From Sphaerolaimus hirsutus (Eukaryota; Nematoda; Chromadorea; Monhysterida; Sphaerolaimidae), in the NCBI GenBank assembly GCA_964036195.1, contig OZ038454.1:23732315-23796314 (forward strand): DNA of 64,000 bases, written 5' to 3'. Positions 1 to 11,926 of this stretch are shown in pieces. Below the pieces are notes generated by a model. That model was given only the letters and a program-made list of their open reading frames with translations, ran no database searches and was not told the DNA's origin. The position numbers and the translations under genes are program-made. Numbering within the stretch: the stretch's first letter is position 1; every line of letters begins with the position of its first letter.

Positions 1-100
1 TGGTGCCATTAGGGGGTGCCAAAGGGCGCCACACCATGCTGCCCTTTTCCTGTGGTGCAATAAGTGCCTGGCACCCCTTTTCCAGACCACAGTATAACAA
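1..100. repeat. Decayed GGCGCC-type array fragment
   Basis: Degenerate GGTGCC/GGCGCC/GGCACC motifs fill the first 100 bases and resemble the arms of the GGCGCC-array elements found elsewhere in the window. No terminal TAGTGATG end or target duplication is visible, so this is a truncated or strongly mutated relic that continues off the left edge. Confidence 0.5.
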
Positions 101-891
101 ATCAAGTGGGGGCCATAACTGGGTGGGACCGCAAAAACACCACAAAAAATTTTGACATATAGGGCAACCCACCCTGTAGTGAGTCGCCATGGCCCCTTCC
201 ATTCATGAATTGTAGAGGGGGCTTGCGCCTAATACCACCCATCTTTTAGCTTTCAACCCTGCCCACAGCTGGAGATAGGGCATCCAAAGTGAAGTCAAAA
301 ATAGGGGGCCGGACTTGGGTGGGAAGGTGTTTATTATCTTACTCGTATAGCTTATTGAGTTGTTTTTATAATTTTGTATTGTATTTGTATTTAGTTTATG
401 ACTTAAATGGTATGACAAATGATAAATGTTTAACCGGACCGAATAGGTAAATATGTGGACATACACATATTGAATTGCTAGTTTTATTCATTTTTGTTAT
501 ACAGCCTCCTGCTTACGACTCGTACAAACAGAAGAGATCATATTCTTACATATCCTTTACAATGAAATCTACCGTAAGATATAACACTGAAAAACTATTT
601 TTCCCATCACATCACCTGCTTGTTCACTGTGGTTGAAACTGGTGCACAATGTTCCACGTGACTTTATTCACCAAAATACGGTAGCAGTCTTTGTACTCAC
701 TCCGATCTGTACAGTACACACCCAACACACATAGGTATTCAAATATGATCTAAGCCGGCCGAGTTTTCTCCATAACTGAGTTCATTCGAGCCAGTGCAAA
801 GTCAGCTGTGAATCCCGTGAACATGAACGTAACTCGGTTGGAAAGCGACTGGGCCAGTATCTAAGCACATGCGAAAGAACTGGCTGGATGG
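101..891. other. Unassigned AT-rich stretch
   Basis: No spliced coding pattern, RNA gene or clear terminal repeat was recognised here. The short ORFs have no protein-like conservation that can be judged from the window. Confidence 0.4.
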
Positions 892-899
892 CTCTGCGG

Positions 900-1800
900 T
901 AGTGATGGAATGGCGCCATGGCGCTGGCGCCATTTGAGGGCGCCAAAGAGCGCCGCGCCATGGCGCCATTGGCGCTTGGCGCCCTTTTTCTGTGGCGCCC
1001 TTGGCGCCTGGCGCCCACATTCTGAAAGGCGCCATGGCGCCCTTGGCGCTTGGCGCCCTTTTTCCGTGGCGCCCTTGGTGCCTGGCGCCCTGGTTTAGAA
1101 GGGCGCCAAAAAGGCGCCAGCAGGGTTTCACGGTGAGTGCTGTGTAAACGGAAAAAAATGAAAAACGCATCTGTGGATGATCTGAATTCGCCAGAAAAAT
1201 GGACGGAGTGGTGTGAGTGGGTGGAAATCTTTCGTCCAACGGTTCATCAGATCTGTCTGACGGATCAGAAGACAAGAATGATGGATCGTTCACTTGCAAA
1301 ATCATAAATAAACGGATTTAAATCGTTGCGATTAGGAAACATTGTTTGGAAAGGTCTATTTGTAATGAATGGATTGTTGTCAAATGACAATTTCCATTGC
1401 GTTTGAATTCGTCATGTGGATTTTATTCAAAAAAAAATTGCTAGCCTTGTTTTTGTTCATTACATCCTGGAGAACGCGAATTAAGAAGTGAATTCGCGTA
1501 CAGTGGTGCTGTAGAAACATTTTTAGTACACGCATGGTGTTGTAGGCACTTTTTTATCCTGGCGCCCTTGGCGCCTGGCGCCCTATTTTCCAAATGGCGC
1601 CATGGCGCCCTTGGCGCTTGGCGCCCTCTTTCCGTGGCGCCCCTGGCGCCTGGCGCCCACTTTCTGAATGGCGCCATGGCGCCCTTGGCGCCTGGCGCCC
1701 TTTTTCTGTGGCGCCCTTGGCGCTTGGCGCCCACGTTCCGAATGGCGCCATGGCGCCCTTGGCGCCTGGCGCCATTTTTTCTGTCGCTTTTCCATCACTA
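900..1800. mobile_element. GGCGCC-array hAT-like MITE, copy 1
   Basis: The ends read TAGTGATGG... and ...CCATCACTA. An exact 8-bp duplication CTCTGCGG (892-899 and 1801-1808) flanks them, the hallmark of hAT-superfamily insertion. Both arms (about 905-1125 and 1554-1790) are packed with GGCGCC palindromes in inverted orientation around a unique centre (about 1126-1553). That centre is shared, in reverse, with the copy at 58226-60207. There is no transposase, so the element is non-autonomous. The long ORFs in the arms rich in Ala, Pro, Arg and Gly are artefacts of the array. Confidence 0.9.
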
Positions 1801-1812
1801 CTCTGCGGTACC

Positions 1813-2539
1813 TAGTGATGTGAAAGCGCCATGGCGCTGGCGCCTGGCGCTAGCGTTAAAGCAAAAAGCGCCGTGGCGCTTTTGGCGCTTGGCGTTAAAA
1901 TGCTCTGGCGCCATTGGCGCTTGGCGCCATGCTTCCGAAAGGCGCCATGGCGCTTTTGGCGCTTGGCGCTATTTTCCGGTGGCGCCATTGGCGCTTGGCG
2001 CTAGCACTTTAAAAAGCACCAAAAAAGCGCCGGAGAATGAAAAATTTACGCTGCGATAACTGAATGCGAATTGCGTAAGCTCGATGGCCAATTCATTTTA
2101 TGGCTACTTTTATTCTTATGAATGAAGTGTGCATCATACTACCGGTCTTAAAAGTCTTAAAAGTCATGTAAAATGCCCTGTAAAATGTGAAACATATTAA
2201 AACTTGACATTCTACGGGGTCTTTCAAATGACATTTTACAGAATATTTTACATGACATTTGACATTTTACAGGGTTTTTTTACAAAACTTTTGGAATTTT
2301 ACAGGTAATTTGACACCTAACAGAGTTTTACAAGGTCTGGAACTTTTGGCTTTCATTTGGCTATTATTACGTTCTGGGAGACGACAGAAGGTGATGAAAC
2401 TGATAGGTGAGCTGTGCCTGCGTCATAAAAGGAAAATATTTTGGCGCTGGCGCCATTGGCGCTTGGCGCCGTGGTCTGGAAAAGCGCCATGGCGCTTTTG
2501 GCGCTTGGCGCTAAAATCCTGGCGCTTTTTACATCACTA
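1813..2539. mobile_element. GGCGCC-array hAT-like MITE, copy 2
   Basis: TAGTGATGTGAAAGCGCC at the left and ...ACATCACTA at the right enclose two GGCGCC/GGCGCT arms (about 1828-2030 and 2440-2525). The centre contains TGTAAAATGTCA-type repeats. The flanks GCGGTACC and GTGGTACA match at 6 of 8 positions, suggesting an older insertion. Copy 1 sits directly beside it, having inserted into its left flank. Confidence 0.75.
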
Positions 2540-2740
2540 GTGGTACACATGCGCTCAATGGGTACGCAAGTCTCATGTGCAAATCAATTTGCATGCGCAA
2601 ATCAATTTGCATGTGCAAATGCAACATTTGGGAGGTGACCGGATGCCACAACATACACAATCAATTATTGGATAGTCAATGATTTTCTAAAGGTTACCTA
2701 ATTGGTTATGCTATAGGAAACTACTGTAGGTATTCAGGTA

Positions 2741-2969
2741 CAGGCAGTGCAGTCCCGCACCCTGTAATGTGTAAAGTCCAGTGTCATGTAAAGGGTAAAC
2801 TGAAGTGTTATGTAAAGTGTAAACTGAAGTGTCATGTAAAATGTCAATTAAAAAAAGATTTTATTACTGAGCTTTTGACACTAGCATGATAATTGACAAA
2901 TTCATATGAAATTTTACATGACATTTGACATTTTATTATACACTTTACCAGGTTCGAGACTGGCAGTCA
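2741..2969. mobile_element. Degenerate MITE of the CAGACCCTGTAAA family
   Basis: The left end resembles GGCAGTGCAGTCCCGCACCCTG and the right end is its approximate inverse (GGTTCGAGACTGGCAG). In between are direct and inverted runs of TGTAAA/TGTCATGTAAA. This is the family that forms an intron in receptor gene B, but this copy is mutated and lies outside any recognised gene. Confidence 0.5.
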
Positions 2970-4238
2970 GTTTACCTTATTACGATGCTCATGCGGGCAA
3001 TTGCCATGTTTTTAATTTGCACATGCAAATCGATCTACACAAGCACGATACATACCCACTTAACTAAAGTACCTAAATATGTATGGATGTACGGTCACTG
3101 TAAGCGCAGGTTTACATGCAATATGCATTATTCGTGCAAAATAATCACATAACAAGAACTGTTTTCAACTGCAGTGCAAAGTTACATTCCTCTGCATGCC
3201 ATTCTGTATGTTGGATAAAATGGAAACTTTGATGGTGCAAATGTGCCATTGTAAAAATATAGATTGGTAGTGGCATTTTGTGTTTCAGGCTTGCCTTGAA
3301 CTTACCTACATTCCCAGTGCAGTTGATTTTTTTTGTGGTATTTCTGTATTTATTCAGTATGAAAAAGGTACTTTGATATCATTACCACTAGAGCCATTTC
3401 AGTGATGCATTTCACCCCTGGCATTTCAATTTGTTTAAAACATGGTCTGAAAAGCAGGTTTTTGACATTATTTTGTGAAAACCTTGCATCAGACAGTAGC
3501 ACATACAAGCTGACGTGTCTAGATTCAGCTCAGTAACACAGCTACATATGTAGCTAGTTTTTATGAAATCCGCACATGTGTATGTAATATGTATGTATGT
3601 ATGTATGTACATATGTAAATAGGCACAAAACTTATGTATTTTTCTCTATGCATGCTGTTTGCCACCACTTTCGTTCTGATTGCAATCTACAATCCATGTA
3701 TAAATAAGACATTTGTAGGATGCTTCCAATAGTGTTGGAAAACGAGTTTTGTTAGAGTTTGATGGAACAACAACAATGTTCAAATGATATCTGTGTCACA
3801 TGACATATCAAATGTTGACTATTTTTGGTATCAAATACCATTGATCTGAAAGAAAGGTGTCAAGACACAGAAAGATAGCAAATAGGATATAAATAGCTAA
3901 AAATTGATGTGGAGTACATTCAAATGTTGAAGTTTCTCATCCAAATTTTGGTTCACTGGTTGCCCAGTGGTTCATAGACTTCTGGATTAAATGACCCACA
4001 CCATGTCATCTAAATATTCAAACTTCAAAAGAGAAATCATGCACAACAACTCAGGCAACTATTTTTATCACACTGCTACAAGAAAAATGTTTTTTCTTTA
4101 GGTCAATCTGAAAAAGTGTTTGAACCAAGCTGTGCAGATCAAGATATGGATTGAGGTAAACTCCAATTTTCCTTAAAACCTCCTGCAGTCTATTCATCCT
4201 GAGACTGAGAATAGAGGTGGCAATTTCAAAATTGTTGG
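2970..4238. other. Gene-poor AT-rich sequence
   Basis: The sequence is plain AT-rich DNA with a short TATG/TGTA microsatellite near 3585-3615. I see no exon with flanking splice sites and no terminal inverted repeats. Confidence 0.4.
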
Positions 4239-4246
4239 GTTTGGAT

Positions 4247-4624
4247 CATAGGCGGCGTAAGTGCTGGTACACTTGTGAATGTCACAAGCAGAATTTTTGG
4301 TGTCACAAGCGAAAATTTCACTGTCACATTGTGACATTCACAAGCGTGTACTGTACAAACAAGAATGAAATCCCAAAATTAGCTCAAAATCGCTAAGATT
4401 TGCTCCATTTTGCCAATTTTCACCTATATAATCATTATTTTCATCTACGGTATTTACATGGTTATATAACTATTTGAAGCCCATTTTAATTATATTTATG
4501 CGAATTTCATAATTTTTGGCCGGCTGCCAACTTCACACAATGGCTCCGATAAAAGGTGTCACAAGGTGAAATTTTGACTAATGTGAATGTCACAAGCGCA
4601 AATCGGGACCTTGCGCCGCCTATG
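4247..4624. mobile_element. hAT-like MITE, CATAGGCGGCG family
   Basis: Terminal inverted repeats CATAGGCGGCGTAAG and CTTGCGCCGCCTATG are flanked by an exact 8-bp duplication GTTTGGAT (4239-4246 and 4625-4632). Subterminal GTGAATGTCACAAG-type motifs recur in both arms. It is non-coding. Confidence 0.88.
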
Positions 4625-4632
4625 GTTTGGAT

Positions 4633-5721
4633 ATCAGTTGAAAAAAAATTGGGTTTAAACTCATGTTTGGATCCGTTATTTTAGTGGGTCTGGTTAATAT
4701 AAAAATTGGTAATTGAATTGCATCCAGCTTCCAGTTTTCATTTGTTTTTGTTTTAATCTAATCAATTTTACAACGGGGGGGGGGGGGGGGGGGGGTCAGC
4801 CAAATTGCGTCAGCACGATGTTTCTATTCATAAAACATGTGCTGTTAAATGTTGTGTACCCCTTGAAACTGGGGAAATTTATGCTTTGGGTACTTTTTTG
4901 CATATCAATCAAATTCATGTTCGGATTTGGGAATTGGGTGTCGGAGTCGGGTTTGGGTATCGGACTTCGGTCCTAAAATGCTACGGTATGTATCATGTTA
5001 GGGTCGGGTCGAGTCTAGTCCCAAACGTGACATAGTAAAGAGTGATATTTACAAAGCTTTTTGGGAATAGGTAATTCCTTCATACATAGAAATATGCATA
5101 GTGCTTTGTTCGTTGTATTTACGCGATTTCTTACCATTGTTCAGATAATTATTGGTTGCTGAGGTAGTGAGGCTAGTATTTATTTAGTGCAAATTGAAGT
5201 GTAGTATTTTACTTTGTAATCTCCACATATTCATTATTTCGAGTTATGTTCTTACATTATCTGTTGTCAGAGATCAACAAAAAGAAATTTTGTAGAGGCG
5301 ATATCACATCTTTCTGAAAGAAGAAATTTGAAAAATATCAAATCAAGAATTTCGAAAACTTTTTTCAAGTTTTTATTCACCGATCTTCATTTATTTAGAA
5401 AGTATTGTTGAAAGTGTGCGCTACAACAAATTGATCTTTACTGCCAAACTGTTTACTGAAAAAGAATTCGAAATGGGACAAATGTATTTCCATAGCTTTT
5501 TGTTACAAAAGTATCCAATATTTTTTATATGTGCAAGGCAAAATTAGTGGCAAAACACTCTCCATATTTACGTTACCAAGTTGAAAGCCAATGTTATTTA
5601 CCTACCTAGGTATTTACTTGACTGTCTTAGTGAGCGTCTGGGCTTGTGTGTCTGTAAGTAAAACTGACGTTTTTGTACACCGTACTTTACTTCAGCAGTT
5701 TTGCACTTACTCGGCGTCGGC
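4633..5721. other. Unassigned sequence with a poly-G tract
   Basis: A run of more than 20 guanines lies near 4775-4796. The rest is AT-rich without recognised genes. Such tracts recur through the window and may be assembly-sensitive. Confidence 0.4.
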
Positions 5722-5729
5722 GTATTTAC

Positions 5730-6225
5730 CACGGTTGTTCAAATGGACGTACATTTACTCGAAAAATACGCGTACGCGAGTACGCGGTCAATACATTTAC
5801 ATATACTTTTTCAAAAAGTAATGTACTTACTTTTACGCGTACATTTTAAAAGTACACGCGTACTGAGAAAATGTATTTTTTGTTGCTAAAATCACAATTT
5901 TCTGTTGCTAAAATAAGACAGTTTTGAAGAAATCATATAATTTTTCTAAAAAATACTTAATAATCACTAAAAACTGACATACATATATTGTGTATTTCCG
6001 TGTAAAACTCACTCTCACATGTAAAAATAAGTGTCAAAATACGTTTTCCAGGGGAAAAGTACTCACTTTTACATTTTCCTGGAAAAAAAAAGTATTTTAC
6101 TCACATTTACGCACGAGTACAAGTAAAAAAGTATTTTACATTTTCTATACTTTGTGGTGAGTAAAAATAAAATACTTACATTTACAAATACTTTTGAAAA
6201 AAGTTCAGTAATTCTCACAACTCTG
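5730..6225. mobile_element. hAT-like MITE with TTTACG/ACGTAC arrays, copy 1
   Basis: The ends are CACGGTTGT... and ...ACAACTCTG. The flanking octamers GTATTTAC and GTATTAAC differ at one position. The interior is dense in ACGCGTAC and TTTAC motifs arranged as inverted arms. It belongs with the copies at 44322-44825 and 57057-57542. Confidence 0.75.
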
Positions 6226-6545
6226 GTATTAACTAGTGAGCTTTTGCCGTGTCAAGCTACAGCTGCAGATGTATCTATGCATGCATCTTCGAAACATTTA
6301 TGGTAAATGCTTGTACTTAATCATGTATATACCGTATTCCCTAGAACTACCCCCCTCAAAATGACCACTATGAATTTATTAACCCCCCCCCCTCGAAATA
6401 CCCCCCCCCCAAAATTGACTGTACAGATAACATAAATGGCAAAAGCTACGATTCGTGATACGGGCAATGCAGAAAACACGTTAAAAACAATGACTGTATT
6501 GCGTCAGTACCTGTTTTATACCATCTACGTAAATATGTACTTATA

Positions 6546-6963
6546 AAGCCGGGATTACAGCTCAGCGGCGTTTGACGTGAATTGATGACGTAAAATTATG
6601 TCGTAAAATTTATTACATCAAAATAGACAAAGGTACATCGTTGAAATTTCAGAATTAGATAGTTTTAGTAATTGTGTGCTATCTCCAAAAAATTAAGAAA
6701 ATAATTATTATTTAATAAGTTATTAATTTTACATCAAAATTTACATATTTTACATCAACATTTTACATCAAACATTTTATGTCAACAGCAAAATTTTGAC
6801 TAAAAATTAAAAATTATTTGATTAAAACACAATTACTAGAACTATCATAATTCTGAAATTTCAACACTGTGCCTTTGTCTATTTTGATTTTTTAAATCAA
6901 TTTTAAGACATAATTTTATGTCATCATTTCATGTCAAACGTTGCTGAGTTGTAATCCCGGCTT
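6546..6963. mobile_element. Foldback MITE, AAGCCGGGATTACA termini
   Basis: AAGCCGGGATTACAGCTCAG at the left is mirrored by TTGTAATCCCGGCTT at the right, and the whole 0.42 kb can fold back on itself with arms rich in GACGTAAAATT-type motifs. It interrupts the surrounding TACCGTATT element. I cannot settle the target duplication. Confidence 0.7.
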
Positions 6964-7047
6964 AATAGTCTATAGACTTCTATACATAATGATAGTTGTT
7001 TCATTTTTTTACGTCTGCCTATGTTACAAACAACAAATTAGTCCTGG

Positions 7048-7493
7048 TGCCGGTTCCGCAAGTGTAAAAGTTACTAGTTAAAACATAAGAGTTGAGTAAA
7101 ATTACAAATGGCGAGTGAAGAATAAAGTTAAAGTTTAAGAGAAAAGTTGAAATTTAAGAGTTGAGTTAAATGACAAATGATTAGTTAAGAGATAAGGGTA
7201 AGGTTTAGAGTCAAGCAAGTGTATCCAAATATTATTTTTTCATATCCAGATCTTATGTTTTTGTATCCAAATCTTATTTTTGACATAAGATTTGGATACG
7301 AAAAAATAAGATTTGGATACACTTGCTTGACTTTTAACTTTACTCTTATCTCTTAACTAATCATTTGTCATTTAACTCAACTCTTAAATTTTAACTTTTC
7401 TCTTAAACTTTTACTTTACTCTTCACTCGCTATTTGTAATTTTACTCAACTCTTATGTTTTAACTAGTAACTTGTACACTTGCGGAACTGGCC
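7048..7493. mobile_element. Introner-type MITE (CCGGTTCCGCAAG family), extragenic copy
   Basis: The inverted ends TGCCGGTTCCGCAAGTG and CACTTGCGGAACTGGCC lie between exact CCTGG copies (7043-7047 and 7494-7498). Sister MITEs show the empty site as ACTGGGAGTTC. The arms are AGTTAAGAGTTGAG-type arrays and the core is a palindrome of TATCCAAATCTTATG motifs. The same termini form an intron in receptor gene A at 12343-13049. Confidence 0.85.
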
Positions 7494-8080
7494 CCTGGGA
7501 GTTCAAAAAAATTCTGGCGAACAACCGTTTTTCCTCGAAATACCCCTCCCCTCTCGAAATACTCCCCTCGTTTAACCCACTCAAAATTCTCACTCTGAAA
7601 CAATCACCCCCGGGGGGTATTTTGAGGAAATAGTATTTAGATAGAAAAAAGAGGCTGTGCAACTGTGTGTTTCATTTGTAAGTAATATTTATGTAAGCAT
7701 TTGTTTGCATATTCATGTTTTTCATATCCAGCTGGCAGTGCCCCCCTCCTGGAGCCTGTGCAAGGTACTCCAGGTGCATTTTCCAAGCGGTCAGAAAAAT
7801 GGTAAATGACAATAAAACTGATGACTGGTACAAACGGGTATTTAAATCCGTCAAGTGACAATAAAACTTATGTGACAAGCGAGACTGTGAATGAAAAAAT
7901 CTACTTGTTAATTAGAAGACTACTTATAAAACGTATCAAATTATCGCTGCATATCACTTTATAGCCACTTACCACTTTCTTATCACTTGACCACTTGTTG
8001 AATCGGGCCCAGCGGCCATTTTTCTATATACCCATCCCTCGCTCTCTTTGTACTCTGTGCGAATTGCGCCCGCTGTACGG

Positions 8081-8260
8081 TAGGGTTGGGAACCCGACCC
8101 GACCCGAACCGTCCCGAACCGGATACCCGCACGTTTCTTGGGACCGATACCCAATACCCAACCTGAAATGTTTTGGACCCGATACCCGATACCCAACCTG
8201 AAATGTTTTGGACCCGATACCCGATACCCGAACCCGAAAATCTGGAAATTCCCAACTCCA
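8081..8260. mobile_element. Short hAT-like MITE with GATACCC arrays
   Basis: TAGGGTTGGGAA and TTCCCAACTCCA ends lie between exact octamers CTGTACGG (8073-8080 and 8261-8268). The body is a tandem (GATACCC, AACCTGAAATG) array. The ORFs crossing it on both strands are artefacts of the repeat. Confidence 0.88.
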
Positions 8261-8434
8261 CTGTACGGTTCAGTAGCCTTTACTTTTTTCTCCAGTCTGC
8301 ATTCTATTTTTGCGCTGCGCGGCGATGCCAATGCAATGTAGTGCCGTGCGATGCATTTATTGAATTTTTGCTGACAGCCACATGCGCCCTCAATAAATCG
8401 TGCTTTTATTTGAAGAGTTTGGATTGGATGTGTG

Positions 8435-9691
8435 TAGTGATGGAAAAAGCGCCAGGCTTTTGGCGCCAAGCGCCAAAAGCGCCATGGCGCTTTTCAGATC
8501 CCGGCGCCAAGCGCCAATGGCGCCAGAGCAAAATGGCGCCAGGCGCCAAAAGCGCCATGGCGCTTTTCTGAACCTCAGCGCAAAGCGCCAATGGCGCCAG
8601 AGGGTAATGGCGCCAAGCGCCAATAGCGCCAGCGCCAAAAAATTTTTCTGCACTTTGACGGTAGAAACATGAGTGCATAACTGTGGGAGACGAACCAATG
8701 AAGTTGTAGTAGTTGCCAGTGCAAACAACCACTACAATGATTATAAATTGTTAAAATACACAGAGATATTTTTCAGTCAAACATCATGACTGGGGAGCTT
8801 TCAATGGGGAGTTCTTTGTTTCTCATCCAACTAAAGGGTGGAGTTATTCAAGGGACATATATAGCCATAAACAATTGAAAATGGTGATAATTCACATGAA
8901 CAATGATGATTTCGAAAATTGAAATATCATGACATTGATTTTGAAGTCTGAAAAATCACAGCAGTGATTTTCAAGGTGAAAAACTATTTTCAAAGTATGA
9001 AAATCAACAGTTCTTTTGTGAAAATATGGGCAAAATTTCTCAAAAATTGAGGGATAGTAGCCTAAAATTTTGCCTCAGGATAGATAGATAGCTGGAGCAT
9101 TTGGGGGTAACCCCCCCCCCTCACTCCCAACCCCCGCTTTACTAACCCCTGATTAACACTGCAAGAAATAATTGGAAGCAAAGCATAAAATGCCATTTTC
9201 ATAAAATCAACTTTTTGTAGTTATCAACGTTTATAAGTTCAAGCTTAAAATGAAAAAGGTGGGTACAACACAGTATGTTTTAGAGCGTATTTACAAAAAC
9301 ATTTGTTCCACGTTCAAACATGAGAACATTTTATAAGACATTTTATATCGAATAAACGCAGAGGCGTTAAAGTCTACCATAATATTAATCAATATTTATA
9401 CAGTTTTCAACAAAATTGATCAACTGGAGTGTAAATTTCACTGTATTATAAAAATTTTATATTATCATGGTTGGCGCTTTTTTGGCGCCATTTTTAATGC
9501 TGGCGCCAGGCGCCAATAGCGCCACCAGAAAATGGCGCCAAGCGCCAAAAGCGCCATGGCGCTTTCTCAGACATCAGCGCCAAGCGCCAATGGCGCCAGA
9601 GCGTTTTAGCGCCAAGCGCCAAAAGCGCCATGGCGCTTTTTGCTTTGGCGCTAGCGCCAGGCGCCAGCGCCATGGCGCTTTTCCATCACTA
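8435..9691. mobile_element. GGCGCC-array hAT-like MITE, copy 3
   Basis: TAGTGATGGAAAAAGCGCC at the left and GCGCTTTTCCATCACTA at the right, with an exact duplication GATGTGTG (8427-8434 and 9692-9699). The arms are about 8449-8640 and 9470-9685. The 0.8-kb centre (8641-9465) is AT-rich and non-coding. Confidence 0.9.
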
Positions 9692-9893
9692 GATGTGTGT
9701 ACCTAGATTTGATTATGATGGATTTTTTACGCTGCCCAAGGATGCTTTTTCGTGTGTTTTTTGTTGCTTTTTTCGCTTTTTAGTTAATTTTTGCAAAGGT
9801 GGGAAAATTTCTCAATTTCATATTCTTAATTTTTTTCTCGATTTGTATCTGGATTCCGGAGGTTACCGGAAACCGACAACAAACTGAAAAACA

Positions 9894-10324
9894 TACCGTA
9901 TTACCTCGAAATACCCCCAGGGGGTTTATTATTTCGCAAAATTTGAGGGGGGGATAATTCGAGGGGGGGGGTTTATTCGAGGGGGGGGGGTCTATTATTT
10001 CGCCAGAAATTTTCAGAAATTCCGCATACTCAGACGTAGAAAAATCAAGCGTTTACATAGACGTATATGTGTTTTTAGGCATTAATAACTGTATATACAC
10101 ATAAACCCTTCCCTAACGTCACTCAATCATCAGTCTTAACGTGTGTTCTGACTTTACACATCACAAACTGCGGTATTTGTCATGTACGTTCTCTTTACAC
10201 TCAATTTTAGGGGGGGTATTTGGAGGGGGGGGGGTTTATTATTTCCTCAGCCGAAATTTAGGGGGGGTATTTCGAGGGGGGGGGGGTTAATTCAAGGGGG
10301 GGGATAATTCGAGGTAATACGGTA
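9894..10324. mobile_element. TACCGTATTACCTCG MITE, complete copy
   Basis: The termini TACCGTATTACCTCG and CGAGGTAATACGGTA are exact inverted repeats. The interior carries G-rich arms (GGGGGTATTTCGAGGGG) and a centre including CAAGCGTTTACATAGACG. It is nearly identical to 47976-48402, indicating recent activity of this subfamily. Confidence 0.85.
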
Positions 10325-11139
10325 GTTGTTAAAACGTCTTTACCTTTACTCGAAAAATACGCATATTTACTGGGGTACCGGGTAAATACGTTCTCGTTTC
10401 CTTGACTTATACATTTCAATATTATCTGAGCACAGAAAACGTATTTCAGAAATAGCAATACGGAAAATAAAAAGTGACTACGTACACACACACACTGTGT
10501 TATGTATTTTAGGCATCTACATCTAAAAGTAAAAAAAACGATTTTGAGCAAATGCAAATATAAGGTTATTGATTTTTTTCTCCAATTCTCCGACAGTGAT
10601 GGATTCTTTATTTGATTACTCACTGAAAATTTTTAATTTCCAAATTTTGATTTTAAAGTGTCATTTTATGCCTCTACTCTCAACAAAAAAATGGGAGCAG
10701 TGGCTATACAAAAAGGAAGGGAATTTGAATTTAAACAAAAACTGTCCCAGGTAGAGGTCCAATAAACTGGTGACATATCGACTTATTGCCTAATTTGTTA
10801 AACACTGTCAAAATGTGACACTTGAAAAAGGGGCAATTTATGTAAAAAGAATTTACTGCAAAATGGTGAAAAATAGATGGGACCAATCCTACATATTTAT
10901 CATTTCTGGCCCACACTCAATTAGCATTTTGTCTATCACTTTTTGCCCTGAAATGTTGTAAACTCAAATGTTTTGTTTTACTATGTGAAGTGGACATTTT
11001 TGCTGCTTTTCAAATAGTTCGAGTTTTATCTTAGAAGGACCTCGCTGGGTAGTATTTTACTTATTTCCATAGTTTAGTTTGGTGAGCTTAAAACGTTTTT
11101 TTTTTGTTATTATGCCCAAAACGCAACCAGAACCAAGTG
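10325..11139. other. TTTACG hAT relic, then unassigned sequence
   Basis: The first about 200 bases (GTTGTTAAAACGTCTTTACC onward) resemble the left arm of the TTTACG hAT-like family but lack a recognisable right end. The remainder shows no gene or repeat I can name. Confidence 0.45.
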
Positions 11140-11410
11140 TATACTCGACGGACCGCAAAGTATGCGCCCAAAATCATTTATGTCTTGCTCGATAACGTGC
11201 GAGCCGGATACTTATGTATGCACTTTCACAAAAAGAAAAATATTTAAAAAAAGAAAAAGGCGGTGTCGCTTACAAACAAGGAATGTTTTTCCCATCATGT
11301 TGTTTTCGTTTTTGCTGGAATTATTTTCATTTATATTTTCATTTATATGATGACGTCATGATGGAGTGGTTCCTTCAGAAAAGTGCATAGCCTGCGGTCC
11401 GCCGAGTGTA
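11140..11410. mobile_element. TATACTCGGCGGAC MITE, copy 1
   Basis: TATACTCGACGGACCGCAAAG and GCGGTCCGCCGAGTGTA are inverted ends, apparently flanked by TA. The interior contains GATGACGTCATGATGGAG. This copy is uninterrupted and shows what the heavily invaded copy at 13454-15059 looked like before insertion. Confidence 0.75.
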
Positions 11411-11926
11411 CTTATGGGAATATGAACTTTATGCAGTTCAGGTAACAATAATGAAAAATTCAACATCCTTTTTTCAAATTGTACTTTATTTCACTTTAAA
11501 TATACCTCCATAATATGTACTATACTATATCATTTTAAAATGTGCCTGTACTCTGTAAGTGTACCTAATGAAAAAAATGAAAAAAATTGAGTATAAAGAA
11601 TAATTATTGGTATTTTATTTTATATATGGCTATGCTAGAAACGAGACCGCTGGTACTTGGGGGCTGTTTTCTGCACTGATTTTATCAAATGGTGTCTTTG
11701 CTACTTTGGCATTTGGCACCACTTTCCCTCATAAATATGTACTTGTCCATCACCTTTCCTGTCTACCGTTTTTTGAACAATCAATAATTTACATGGCAAT
11801 ACTTATTTTCCATTACAAGTTAACTGTGACTCTAGCCTACATACCCACATAGGTAAATACCACCTTAATTGGCATACTTAATACAATAGCAACAAAAACA
11901 ATTTTTTTGTAAGCAATCGACGGCAA
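11411..11926. other. Downstream flank of receptor gene A
   Basis: AT-rich sequence lying 3' of the stop codon of minus-strand gene A. It holds no other gene that I can support. Confidence 0.4.

Larger units (their letters stand above)
6330..7636. mobile_element. TACCGTATTTCCTCG MITE carrying two nested insertions
   Basis: The left end TACCGTATTCCCTAGAA and the right end GAGGAAATAGTA are the inverted termini of the window's most abundant MITE, whose arms are runs of CTCGAAATACCCCCC. A probable TA duplication flanks family members. This copy holds a foldback element (6546-6963) and a CCGGTTCCGCAAG element (7048-7493). Confidence 0.75.

Noticed and set aside
1441..2059. Overlapping long ORFs rich in Ala, Pro, Trp, Arg and Gly on both strands
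   Set aside because: They are translations of GGCGCC/GGCGCT arrays inside hAT-like elements. The same pattern appears in every array and in several frames, with no splice context.
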